A DNA stretch of 13,757 nt from Pelagophyceae sp. CCMP2097 (taxonomy: Eukaryota; Sar; Pelagophyceae). Position 1 is the first letter of the stretch; each line of letters begins with the position of its first letter. Shown here piece by piece: positions 1 through 8,892 of this stretch. The position numbers and the translations under genes are program-made. The notes beneath the pieces were generated by a model. That model saw nothing but the letters and a program-made list of their open reading frames with translations. It was not told the DNA's origin and searched no databases. The DNA lies in the NCBI GenBank assembly GCA_026770575.1, contig MU657284.1, forward strand, positions 69,193 to 82,949, read 5' to 3'.

Positions 1-44
<44 letters not shown>
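1..44. repeat. (GACA)n tetranucleotide microsatellite
   Basis: The window opens with about eleven copies of the tetranucleotide GACA, interrupted by a single G-to-A change at about base 29. The array runs to the window edge, so its true length is unknown. It is non-coding and lies in the low-GC left flank. Confidence 0.95.
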
Positions 45-456
45 TAATTGCCCCAAGTAATCCTTCAATCAAAGGACCCGAAGGGCCCTGACCGTAAACT
101 GACGTTGATCAAACGGTGCAGTCCCCTTCGGGGCCTGAACAATTGTATCGGGCAGAATAAGCCGAAAATACATTGACCTCGCACATAACAATATGCAACT
201 TGGGACGCCTTGCTTGCGCTGACAGTGGAAGCTATGGAGCTGATTTCGGTGCCATCGTACGGCCTCGTGTCTGGTCTCTGCGCAGCACCAAAACATTTGC
301 TCTAGGGGCACTGCGCGCCCCTACAAGACCACCAAGGCGGCTAACAACAGCCCAGCTGTTGATATTGATATCTATCGTTTCTTGTATAAAGTTCATCACA
401 TTCGTGCTAGGTTGGTTGATCCGACTCGGCCAGGGATAGGTCCTCCTGGACTGGAC

Positions 457-476
457 GGCAGCCCCCCCGGGCTGCC
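457..476. repeat. GC-rich perfect hairpin (8-bp stem, CCCC loop)
   Basis: The arms GGCAGCCC (457-464) and GGGCTGCC (469-476) are perfect reverse complements around a four-base loop. About 10 bases downstream is an AT-rich run (roughly 485-508). The shape resembles a rho-independent terminator, but in a nuclear genome that reading has no special weight. It may be only a structured intergenic sequence. Confidence 0.6.
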
Positions 477-532
477 TGCCCTGTAATTTATTTTTATTAT
501 TATTATTGCTATGGTCGTAACTCGGTCAAATC

Positions 533-617
533 GTCGAACGGTGTGTCCGCAATCGCGGCAGGAGGTAGCCATGGGCACCCTCTAGCCGGAATCGGGCTTG
601 CGGACACACCGTTCCGA
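533..617. repeat. Inverted repeat with 20-bp arms and 45-nt loop
   Basis: The left arm at 533-552 pairs with 598-618. The inner 16 bp (537-552 against 598-613) are perfect reverse complements. The pairing continues for four more base pairs after a one-base bulge in the right arm. The spacer is 553-597. The transcribed form would be a long stable hairpin. It could be a small terminal-inverted-repeat element remnant, a hairpin RNA or a replication-slippage product. No flanking target-site duplication is evident. Confidence 0.7.
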
Positions 618-1288
618 CATTTTATCAAGAGACTTGTCATTCCCGTGTGAGTTGCCAGTTCCGGATTTTGCACCACAACAAAAGTCGATTTCGACGACTT
701 TTTTAGGCGATTATTTTCGGCGACGTGCCCTGGTGCAAACGCAAACTACTTCTGCTCCCTTCGGGAGCCTGGAATATTATAAAAAGCCAATACGTGCCTC
801 TAGAGAGCCAAGAAGATGGGCCTGTGCGTTGCCAACGCCATGCCACCGACTTCCAGAGCGGTTGCGAGCGCAATCATCTAAAAACACGTCCTATAGAATG
901 CCCCATCGTTCGTCATCAAATCGTCACAATATCTCAATAAGTACCCGAAAAGGAGTTTATAAGTTACCTTAAGGCTCAATAAGCCTTGCTGCTTAAGATC
1001 CACCCTGGGTGGGGCTGCCCCAAAGGGGAATAACCGTCAAACCCGAGTCAAAGGTAGGCTTCCAGGCCCAGAGGCCCGGCCTTGTATTTTCGCTTATTCT
1101 GTCCAGCGACTCTACTCTATTTCCTTGTTTCACAGTGCGTCGCGAAACCGGCGAAGTTTGAGACAAAAGCGGTCGGAGCGATCTTCACGCGCTTGCGAAT
1201 GCCGCCGCCGTTGAGTCGCGCGGGAAGCTATTATTTTAGCGATGGGAAGCGGGAAATTTTCCTTTTTCGAGTGCGCACTCCCCAAGGA

Positions 1289-2710
1289 ATGGTATCGAGC
1301 GCGCTGCTCGGCGCGGTGCTGGTTGGGTTGCTCGCCGAGCCGCGTTCCGCCGCTTCAACGGGCGGCGGCGCGGCAGACGGCGCGTTTCAGCGGCGGCAGT
1401 CTCGTTCGCTGGCGAAATACGAGCACGAGCCCTTTCCGGACTTGGAGGCGCCGTGCGCCGAGGCGCGCAGCTGGGCGCACCTCGACACCGCGGCGGCGTT
1501 CCCAAAGGCCAAACTGCGCGTCCTCGTGCACTACCACTACTACGAGGACGCGGAAACGAACGCCTGGAAGGTGATCAACAAGAGGACAAACCTCCTCTTC
1601 TTCCTCCGCTTCGCCGCGATAAACGCGCCAACACGCGTGCAAATTGTCCTCACCGCGTTTGGTCTGCCTCCAGCGGACGAGTTCTTCACTTCCGTCGGCT
1701 ACCCGGCGGACCTGCGCTTGAAATGGGGCCGCGAGCTCCTGCCTTCAAACGTCGTCTACCGAAACGTCGCCGCGACGACGTCGGACCTCTGCCCGCGCGC
1801 GGCCGTCCTCCGCGACTTTTTACTGGAAGCGGGGCGCAAGGCGGATTACGTGCTTTTCTTGAACGACGGCGTGCGAGGGCCGTTCTCGTTCCCGCAAAAC
1901 TCGCCGCAACGCTCGCAGCGCGACGCCGCCGCCCACAAGCTGGGCCTCCCGTACTGGGCGGCGCGCTTCGTCGGGGCGCTCCGAGCGCTACCTCGCGCGA
2001 AAGTGATCGGCGTCGTCGGGTCGTGCGAGGTGGACCTGCACGTGCAGTCCTGGGCCGTAATGATCGACGCCGAGCTCGCATCAACCTTCGAGAAGAGGTA
2101 CAACGCGACGTGCGCGCTGAGGAAGGGCAGGGCCGCCCAGTTCGGCGAGGTCGGGGCCTGCGTCGAGGCGCTCCGTGCACCGCAGCGCCGTCGAATTTGA
2201 GACTATTCCGCGGGGGCTCGGGAGGCCCTTTCTCCGCGCGGGAGCCGCGGCGCCGGCATGCTTCTCGCGCCGCCGCGATGCGGCCGCGCAGGCGCGAACC
2301 ACACCATGTTGTCCATCTGGCCGAAAATCGAGATCGAAGACGCGACGCGCGCCTGTTTGCTCAACGCGAAAAAGGCGGTGCCCAAAACGCGCAAGGCGCT
2401 CTCCGGCTGCGTCAACCCTTGGACCCGCACGTGCGCGCCCACGCCGCGAGAAGGAGAAGGCTGCGCGCTGGTTGATCTTGGCGACGTCGTCTTCACCAAG
2501 TTTGGGGGCACCGTCTGGGACGCGCTGCCGCAAGCCTTCAAGGACGCCGTCGTCGAAGCCACGGAAAATGAGCTCCTCGGAGACTCCAACGAGTGGGTCT
2601 GGAAACGGCCAAGACTCGCAGAGTACGAGCTCACGCGGCCACAGCAAGCCACCGGAAACCCCGCCGGGGGCCCCGGCAACGAGCTCGTCCCAAGACGGGC
2701 CCCAGGCTAA
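1289..2710 (+). CDS. Putative secretory-pathway glycosyltransferase-like protein (VRGPF family)
   Basis: Predicted two-exon gene of 434 aa. Exon 1 is 1289-2174 and exon 2 is 2292-2710, with a 117-nt intron (GTGCAC...GCGCAG, phase 1). The join turns the end of exon 1 into GEVGACVEALRANHTMLSIWP, read across the splice as ...EALR/ANHTM. I chose the ATG at 1289 because it begins a hydrophobic signal or anchor (MVSSALLGAVLVGLLA). The frame is open further upstream (to 1082, and an ATG at 1199), so a longer N-terminus is possible. The body carries RVLVHYHYYE, YVLFLNDGVRGPF, and GVVGSCEVDLHVQSW. These resemble a widespread algal and bacterial glycosyltransferase-like family with HYHYYE, FLN-SVRGPF and HVQS motifs. 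The C-terminal part has DVVFTKFGG. Donor and acceptor substrates are unknown, and a Golgi or ER lumenal location is inferred. The gene converges on the FKBP gene with a 192-bp gap. Confidence 0.6.
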
Positions 2711-2902
2711 AGTTTCGAATACGTCGGTCCATCCCGCCGCGGTGGACGCCCCCGTGCGACATGTCTGCGGCAAACGGAATCGAGGCCCACGCCCTCGCCA
2801 TCTCCCGGCTCCAGGCCGCCGGGAGCGGCGCCTCCTCGGCCGACAAGTGGCGTACTCGATTAGTGATGCGGCGCTGCGGCCCCGCACGGCCCTCGCGCCG
2901 GC

Positions 2903-3855
2903 TTAGGCGCGGAGGAGCGTCACGTCAAAGTTGAGCGCCGCGTTGCCCGGGATGTCGGGCGGCGCGCCGCGCGCGCCGTAGCCCATCTTCGCCGGGATGT
3001 GGAGCCGGCGCTTCTCGCCGACGCGCATGCCCGCGCAGCCCACGTCCCAGCCCTTGATCACCTAGGGACGTCGGAGTTCCGGGGGCGGCCGGGACGTGCA
3101 CGGGGGGGGGGCGAGGCTGGCCACGCACGTCGCCGGCGCCGAGGCGGAAGTCGATCTTCCCCGCGTCGAATCGTCGTCCGTTTTTGGCGAGCGTGCCGAC
3201 GTACTCCATGGAGATCTTCGTGTTGGTCTTGGCGACCTTTCCCGTGCCCGCCTTCAAAATGTCCGCGACGACGCCTAGGCGCCCCGATGCAAACCGGATG
3301 GACGCGCCCGGGAGCGCGCCGCAACGCACCGCCCGAGAGCGCGAGCTTGGCGGCCTTTAGCGCGTCGTCCATCGGCGTGGGTGCTTCCTTGTCCGCCTTC
3401 TTGGGCGCCTCCTTCTTGGGCGCCTCTTTCTTCGGCGGCGCTTCCTTCACCGGTTTGGCCGCCGGCGCCTTGCGCGGCGCCGGCTCGTCGTCGTCATCGT
3501 CGTCGTCGTCCGCGAACCGCGCCTTCTTGGCGGTGCTCGCGTCGACGACCTCGACGTCGTCGACGAGGCCCGTCGTGCGCTTCGCCTTCTTGGGCTTGGC
3601 CGCCGGCGCGGGTGCCTGCGCCTCGTCGTCGCCCGAGTCATCCTCGGGGGCCTCCTCCTCGGCGAACTCGTCGAGCGCCTCGTTGGTCCACTTCCATTCC
3701 GTCTTCTCCGGCCCAACGTCCTGCAGTACGACGCCCATCTTGTTCAGCGACTTTCGCAGCTCATCCGCGACGGCAAACTTCTGCTTCTTCCGCGCCTCGT
3801 TGCGCCGCAGCACCGCCTTCTCGATGACCACCTCGAGCTCCGCGCGAGACGACAT
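2903..3855 (-). CDS. FKBP-type peptidyl-prolyl isomerase with N-terminal helical module and acidic/lysine-rich linker
   Basis: Predicted three-exon gene of 276 aa. The exons are 3855-3330, 3274-3129 and 3061-2903. The introns are 55 and 67 nt, both GTGCGT...CCTAG, and the phases close exactly to 277 codons. Residues 177-276 form one FKBP domain. Family active-site positions are present: the Y of MEYVGT, the FD of [26 protein letters not shown], and [12 protein letters not shown]. Catalytic cis-trans proline isomerisation is therefore plausible. Residues 1-55 are a charged helical module with [20 protein letters not shown] followed by GVVLQDV. This resembles the C-terminal tail of cysteinyl-tRNA synthetases. 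Residues of roughly 70-165 are low complexity, with acidic stretches including an eight-Asp run and [16 protein letters not shown] basic repeats. That composition recalls nuclear or nucleolar FKBPs and histone-binding proteins. The ATG at 3855 begins MSSRAELE. The frame is open upstream, but that sequence lacks coding character. The gene lies 137 bp downstream of prmA on the same strand. Confidence 0.9.
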
Positions 3856-3992
3856 GTCTTCGATGGATCTATCGCTTGATTCCGCTATCACCGGAGATCC
3901 TGCGAAAGAACAATCAAGGCCTCCGGTGGAGCCTTTGCTCGCATGCGCACGGAGCAAGCTTAGTCTCGACCAGGCAGGCGACGGCCGCCATG

Positions 3993-5265
3993 CTACTCGA
4001 TGCGGGCGTCGGTGCGATCGGTGAGGACGACGAGGGCCCAGCCGTCTCGCTGGTCGGCGACGCGGGCCTGGCGGAAGGCCGGCCCGTAGAGAGCGACGAC
4101 GTCGGCGGCCTGGTCCTCTCGCACGCCGGAGATGGCGAGCGCGCCGCCGGTTGCGACGAGGTTGCAAATCGTCGGCCGGAGCCACCGCAGCGGGTTGAGA
4201 AGGATGTTGGCCACGACAAAGTCAAAGGGCGCCTCGGCGTCGGGCAGCGCCGCGCAGTCGTGCTGCCGTGGGGCCGCGTAGGCGGCGGCCCCGGCCGAGT
4301 CCGCCGCCGACGCCGCCGGCAGGTAAAAGGCCGCGGCGAGGCCGTTCACCTCGGCGTTGCGGACCGCGGCCTCGACGGCCTGCGGGTCAATGTCGACGCC
4401 CGCGGCGGCCGCCGCGCCGAACTTGAGCGCCGCCAGCGCGAGAATGCCGCTACCGCAGCCTAGGCGCCGCAGTGTCGGCGCCGCAGCGAGACGCCGCTTC
4501 CCGCGGGCGGTCGCCCGGGTCGCGCGTCGTCGGCGCCTTGCTCACCGTAGTCCATGACGCGCCGCCCCGCGAGGTTATTGCTCTGGAGCCACTCGCAGCA
4601 CATGCGCGTCGTCGGGTGCTCGCCCGTGCCGAACGCCGCGCCGCCCTCGATGAGGAGCTCGACCTCGGCGGCCGGGTCCGACTCGTGCCACGGGAGGATG
4701 ACGCGCATCTTGCCGATGAAGATCACCTGCGCGGGCCCGTCGGCCGCGCCGCCCTTTGGGCGCGGCGCCGCCTCACCGGCCGCATCGCCTCCTGCTCCCG
4801 CAGCCAGTCGCGGTCGAGGACGTCGCCAAACTCGGGCGCGAGCGCGGCGATCTCGGCGGCGCCGTAGATGTCGCCGAGCGCGGCGACGAGCGATGCCTCG
4901 CCGCCGCGGTCGACGAGAGCGCGGATCCGCGTGCGGCGCCAGGCCCGCGGCCCCGACGCGGAGTCGCCGGGCTCGCGGAAGACGGGCCCCTCGTCGGCGC
5001 CGCCTTCGTCCTCGTTCGTCGCGCCGACGCTCAGCGCGCCGATCTCCATGAGCAGCTCCGCCAACTCGTCGGCTTCGATCGTGCCGCCGCCGCAGACGAG
5101 GCTCACCTCGCCAAAGTCGACGCCGCCCGACGCGCGCCGCACCGCGCCGCGCCGCGGCGCCACTCCACCGGCCCTGGCCGTCAGCGCACCAGCCTTAGCC
5201 GTCAGCGCACCGGCGTGCCGCACGCTGCAGCCCGCCAGCAAGGCCACCAGCCGCGGGACGCTCAT
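3993..5265 (-). CDS. prmA: Ribosomal protein L11 methyltransferase-like (PrmA), organelle-targeted
   Basis: Predicted three-exon gene of 378 aa. The exons are 5265-4777, 4726-4546 and 4459-3993. The introns are 50 nt (GTGAGG...CGCAG, phase 0) and 86 nt (GTGAGC...CCTAG, phase 1). PrmA trimethylates ribosomal protein L11 using S-adenosylmethionine. Seen here are AFGTGEHPTTR (about residues 194-204), the SAM-binding motif MDYGCGSGILALAALKFGA rebuilt across the second splice (221-239), GVDIDPQAVEAAVRNAEVNG (244-263) and the catalytic-type motif VVANILLNP (305-313). The N-terminus (MSVPRLVALLAGCSVRHAGA) is hydrophobic, followed by an Arg/Ala-rich stretch. That suggests a signal plus transit peptide for a plastid or mitochondrion. 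The segment encoding residues 20-34 contains a 24-bp-scale tandem duplication (GALTAKAGALTARAGG). The N-terminal half also shows the family's small ferredoxin-like domain (FGEVSLVCGGGTIEADELA...). The gene is divergent from the ankyrin gene. Confidence 0.9.
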
Positions 5266-5442
5266 CGCGCTTCGACGCTCCGCCGTCGCCCAAAAATTAT
5301 CGCCAAAATACAACGGCGGCGGGATCTGCGGCGGGCGCGACCGACGGCAGTCGACTCGTGTGACTTCTGCGATTTGGGTCGTCGTTCCCATCGACGGATC
5401 GAGCCCCCATCGGCGTAACTGAGTTCGCGTGCCGCGTGGAGC
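5266..5442. promoter_or_regulatory. Divergent intergenic promoter region between prmA and the ankyrin gene
   Basis: Only 177 bp separate the two start codons, so both promoters and both 5' UTRs must fit here. Near 5286-5308 two copies of a CGCC(C)AAAA motif flank an AT-rich centre. On the other strand this reads TTTTGGCGA, which is close to the E2F-type consensus. That resemblance is suggestive only. No TATA box or other element is clear. Confidence 0.4.
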
Positions 5443-7421
5443 ATGCGGCCAAGCGACGGCGTACCGAGCGACGGCGCGCCGAGGGACGCCGAGTCGGACG
5501 CGGCCACCGAGACGGCCGTGGACGCGGCGCTCGCGAGGCAGCGCGCGGCGCTCCGCAACGCACTCTCGTAACGACGCTCCGAGGAGCCGCCGCGTCCGCC
5601 GTCCGCCGCCGTCGACGCAGCGCCGCGACGGCGGCGGCGCAGGCGCGCCGAGGCTTCCGAGGCGGCCGCGGCGGCGCTCAGTGTGAGTCCCCATGTCCGC
5701 CGTGTCGCCTGCCCAACGCGGTCCGTAGGACGCGGTCGCGCGGCTCGAGAAGCGCTGGACCCTGTCGCAAAAGCCCTTCGACGAAGTCGCCGCGGCCATC
5801 GAGGCCTCCGTCATGTCCAAGGTGGCCCAACTCACGAACCGCAACGAGGCCCTCGAGCGGCGGCTCAAGTGCGGTCGCTGTTTGTGGGGGCGCATCACTG
5901 GGTCGCATCGCGGGCCGTCAGACGCCGCCGCAGGAACGCGCGCTTCGTCGCCGAGGCGTCGGAGGAGGTCGCATCCAACGCCGTCGTCAAGCAGATCGCC
6001 GCCGAGCGCGAGGCGACCGAGAACGCGCGCCACGTCCGGCGGCTCGTGGTCCACCTCGACGCGATCCGCCGGCGCGACGCGCGCCTGCGGCTGCAGTCGT
6101 CGCTCGGCGAGCGGCGCTCGTCGCTCAATGGCGTTGAGACGCACATCCGCGACCTCAGCTCGGACCCGGAGATTGCGTGCCGCGCGGCGCCGTTGACCGA
6201 CGGCAAACGTCTTTCGGAGGCCCTCCCGCGGCGCCTCACCGCGGCCGCGCAGGCTGCCCGTGGGCGTGACGAAGCGGCGGCTGCTGGTGCAGGCCGAGGC
6301 GCGGCTCGTGCGGCTGCGGCGCGACGACGCGGCGGCAGCGGCGATGCTCGCGCACCTGGACCGCGCCGAGGCCATGGACGAGGCGCTGCGCGACGCCGCC
6401 GCGCGCGGCGACGCCGTCGCGGTGCGCGCGTGGTGCGGCCGCGGCGCGCGGCCCGAGGCGCCCGACGCCGACGGCGCGTCGGCCCTCGACCTGGCCTGCG
6501 GCACGGGCCACGCCGCCGTCGTCCAAGTCTGCCTCGACTTTGGCGCCGACGCCGGCGGTGCGCGCCGACGGCCGCAGCCGTACCCGCGACCGAACGTGCC
6601 GCAGGCGACTCGCTCGGCGTCGGCGCGCTCGCCGTCGTCGCACCGACCAACGCGCAGACCCGCGCCGGCGATCCGAAAACCCGGACCGTCGTTCCTGCGA
6701 CGGCGCGACGGAGCGGCCCCCGAGAGACGCGGCGGACAGAGCCTGGCCGTCGACATTTGCCACACGGGTTCCGGAGCGCCATCTTTACGACCGTCGCCTT
6801 TGCGACCGTCGACGCCGTCGCCGCAACAGGCGAAGACAGAGTCCGCGGCGCGGCTGGCCGAGTCCATGGCCGGCGCCGTGGCGCGGCCGCTGACGCTCGC
6901 GGCGGCGCGCGGGCACCTCGACGTGCTGCGCTTGCTCGTCGAGTCGGCAGGCGCGGGCGCGGGCGCGGCCAGGCTCGTCGCGGGCGTCGACGGCAAGGGC
7001 CTCACGCCGCTGCACTGCGCCTGCGACGCGGCCGAGGTGGCCGCCGCGCGCTACCTGCTCCGCTGCGGCGCAAACGTCAACGCCCTCGACCGCGACGGCT
7101 CCGCGCCGCTCCACTACGCCGCGGGCTGCAAGAAGGGTGCGTCTGACTCGCGGCTCGCGTTGTCGCCGATGGTCGCTAGGCACGAGCGAGGACATCGTCG
7201 CCCTCGTCTCGCTCCTCCTGGGCCACGGCGCGGCCACCGACGCCTACAACGGCGCCTGGGAGCGGCCCATCGACGCGGCGCGGCGAGCCGGCCGCCGAGC
7301 GGTCATCCAGGCGCTCCACGGCCTCGACGGGCCGCGCGCAGACGCCGAGGGCCGCGGCACGCTCGAAGACGTCTTGCCGCCCGGCGCGCCGCGCAGAGAC
7401 GCCGCGCCGCCGCCGGCCTGA
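5443..7421 (+). CDS. Coiled-coil and ankyrin-repeat protein
   Basis: Predicted seven-exon gene of 463 aa. The exons are 5443-5567, 5643-5682, 5729-5868, 5934-6176, 6253-6557, 6840-7136 and 7180-7421. All introns are GT-AG, of 75, 46, 65, 76, 282 and 43 nt. The phases match at every join and the total is exactly 464 codons. Residues 30-220 are charged, alanine-rich helical sequence likely to form coiled coils (for example ALERRLKNARFVAEASEEVA across a splice, and RLVRLRRDDAAAAAMLAHLD). Residues from about 224 contain ankyrin repeats: MDEALRDAAARGD, DGASALDLACGTGHAAVVQV, LTLAAARGHLDVLRLLVE, KGLTPLHCACDAAEVAAARY, DGSAPLHYAAGCKKG, then LVSLLLGHGAATDAYNGAWE. Ankyrin repeats mediate protein-protein binding, and the partner is unknown. 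No enzymatic domain is seen. The 4th intron boundary (6177-6252, donor GTGCCG) is the least certain. The 5th intron is in frame if retained. Confidence 0.8.
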
Positions 7422-7761
7422 GCGGCGCCGGCTCGGCCGTACAACTGTTCGAATGTGTCGAGGCCTGCGGAGGCGCCGACGATGGGAGCTGCATCGATCC
7501 GCGGAGACTCGAGCAGCTCCCCGTGCTCAAAGGCTGCTGGACCGGAGCTATAGAGTTCCTGGTGTCCAGTCCTGTTGCTGGGTCCGGAACGTGAGGCACG
7601 AGGTTTGTGTGATGTGCCTGGGAGGTGGGTACTCGGCTAGTAGCCACCCTGACATGGAAAAAGCATAGACTTGAACGGACGCGGTGACACGCGGACCTGA
7701 CGTAAACTCGCGCGAGCTCTCGATTGTGACGCCGCTCTCGTAACCGCGTTCAACAGACAGG
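7422..7761. other. Intergenic region between ankyrin and DUF4079-like genes
   Basis: These 340 bp separate two same-strand genes. The region carries the 3' UTR of the ankyrin gene and the promoter and 5' UTR of the next gene. GC content drops relative to the coding sequence. The frame of the preceding exons stays open past 7421 in an alternative phase, but I see no domain or splice evidence that it is used. No repeat or defined element was found. Confidence 0.6.
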
Positions 7762-8892
7762 ATGGCGCTCAAGTTGTGCTCGTTGGCGGTGCTGGCTGGC
7801 GTGGGCCAGGCGCTCGTCCACGTCTCCGGGCCGCGCAAATGCGCCAAGAGCGCGCTGCGCACGCCCAAGGCCGACGTCGAGGTGGCCCAGGCCAAGGCAT
7901 TTGCCTTTGACGAGGAGTGGCGCGTTGCCGCACTCGGCTTCGGCATCGCGACGGCCTCCGTCGCCACGCCCGCCTTTGCAAAGGGCGGCGAGTACGGCCT
8001 CGCCGAGGGCCGCATCATCTCGCTGGCGCACCCGGTGCGCGGCCGGCCGCGGCCGCGCGCGCCGCGCCTCGCGCGCACCGGCCCGCGCAGGTGGCCATGG
8101 GCGTGTGCTTCGTCGCGACGCTCGCCTCTGCGTACACGGGCTACTCGTGGCGGCGGCTGCGCGAAGTCGGCGCGGACGTCCAAGAGGCGAAGAAGGCGAC
8201 GGCGGCGGCCGAGGCGGTGCTGGCGGCCGTGGCCCCCGAGGCGGACTCGACGCGCCAGGCGGCGGCGGTCGCCGAGCTGCAGCTCTCCCTCGACGGCATC
8301 TCAGCGTCGCGCAAGTCGCTCGCCGACGGCAACTTCAAGGACAACCACTACCTTCTCGGCACCGTCCTCCTCGCCATCGGCATCCCCTTTGCCATCGAAG
8401 GTGCGCCCGCGCGCCGCCGCAAAAGGCGGGCAGAGGCGCGGTGCGGGGCGAAAAAGAGGCGCCGGGGCGCGACGGGCATTGGCGCGCAGGCCCCGTGAAC
8501 ACATACATGCGCGCCGGCAAGCTCTTCCCGGGCGACCACGTCTACGCCGGCTGCGCAATCGTCTCGCGCGGACCACTTTAGATACGCAACGCCTGGCCTC
8601 GAATCGCGCGCCTTTGTGGGGGCCCGCCGCCGTCGTTGCGCGGCGAAACAGTCGCGGCGCAGGCTCTGGGCGATCGCGGCGGCCCTCGTGCCGCACATGC
8701 AAAAGGGCAAGGAGTGGGCGCGAACCGGGTCCGTTTCGGCGTCGCCCCCGCCCCGCAAAGAGGCGCGTCGAGCGCGCCGCCCGCAGGCACATTGGCCTCA
8801 ACGGCATCTCCGTGCTCGCATTCGCCTACTACAGCATCCCGACGGGCCTGGGCATCGCGGAAAAGGTGCTCGCAAACACCAAGTTCCCGTAA
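7762..8892 (+). CDS. DUF4079-like plastid membrane protein
   Basis: Predicted five-exon gene of 276 aa. The exons are 7762-8034, 8091-8400, 8490-8565, 8663-8728 and 8787-8892. The introns are 56, 89, 97 and 58 nt, and the phases close to exactly 277 codons. The N-terminus (MALKLCSLAVLAGVGQALVH) is signal-peptide-like. A second hydrophobic stretch ends in ATPAFA, as in thylakoid-targeting or membrane segments. The remainder has the DUF4079 pattern: EGRIISLAHPVAMGV, a TM with GYSWRRLRE, a helical charged loop, DNHYLLGTVLLAIGIP, TYMRAGKLFPGDHVYAGC, SLWAIAAALVPHMQKG, and HIGLNGISVLAFAYYS. That gives about four to five membrane spans. The family is conserved in cyanobacteria and plastids and its biochemical role is not established. 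Location in a plastid (thylakoid or envelope) membrane is inferred. The third intron appears to use a GC donor. Confidence 0.85.
   Translation: MALKLCSLAVLAGVGQALVHVSGPRKCAKSALRTPKADVEVAQAKAFAFDEEWRVAALGFGIATASVATPAFAKGGEYGLAEGRIISLAHPVRGRPRPRAPRLARTGPRRWPWACASSRRSPLRTRATRGGGCAKSARTSKRRRRRRRRPRRCWRPWPPRRTRRARRRRSPSCSSPSTASQRRASRSPTATSRTTTTFSAPSSSPSASPLPSKVRPRAAAKGGQRRGAGRKRGAGARRALARRPREHIHARRQALPGRPRLRRLRNRLARTTLDTQRLASNRAPLWGPAAVVARRNSRGAGSGRSRRPSCRTCKRARSGREPGPFRRRPRPAKRRVERAARRHIGLNGISVLAFAYYSIPTGLGIAEKVLANTKFP
8566..8662 (+). other. Inferred GC-AG intron in the DUF4079-like gene
   Basis: Exon 3 must join exon 4 in phase 2 to give HVYAGCAIVS/LWAIAAALVP, which matches the family. The only donor that achieves this is GCGCGG at 8566, paired with CGCAG ending at 8662 (97 nt). 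A GT donor at 8561 (GTCTCG) would be phase 0 and needs a different acceptor, adding an unlikely SRRR insert. The GC donor is therefore preferred, but it is an inference. Confidence 0.6.

Larger units (their letters stand above)
45..1288. other. Left intergenic flank, lower GC, hairpin-rich, no convincing gene
   Basis: This 1.2 kb is clearly less GC-rich than the genes to its right. The short open frames on both strands show no recognisable domain or codon bias. It contains an 8-bp-stem hairpin at 457-476 followed by a T/A-rich stretch, a 20-bp inverted repeat at 533-617, and a hairpin with 8-bp arms at 680-687 and 695-702. A near-palindromic segment lies around 967-987. A short motif around CCCTTCGGG occurs near 123 and again near 758. 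A segment near 149-173 resembles, in inverted orientation, 1083-1106. The stretch nearest 1289 must include the promoter and 5' UTR of the following gene, but I see no defined element. Confidence 0.6.

Noticed and set aside
1082..1288. Upstream extension of the glycosyltransferase-like protein
   Set aside because: The first codon is TTG and the extension lacks coding bias. The ATG at 1289 directly precedes a good signal or anchor segment, so the longer form is not preferred; the ATG at 1199 remains possible.
1453..2475. 340-codon plus-strand open frame overlapping the glycosyltransferase-like gene
   Set aside because: It is a shifted frame of the real exon, Arg-rich, and does not carry the family motifs.
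2761..2934. Short plus-strand frame starting MSAANGIEAHALAISRLQ
   Set aside because: It looks protein-like for about 30 residues but then overlaps the end of the FKBP gene on the other strand and has no continuation or splice partner.
4777..7005. Very long minus-strand open frame of 760 codons
   Set aside because: Only its last part (5265-4777) is coding, as prmA exon 1. The rest is antisense to the ankyrin gene and the divergent promoter, kept open by high GC, with Arg/Ala/Pro-rich non-protein-like composition.
2903..8892. Frameshifted pseudogenes or sequencing errors as the cause of broken frames
   Set aside because: Each break closes precisely with AG-ending introns (one of them with an inferred GC donor), with matching phase and restored family motifs, so introns are the better explanation.
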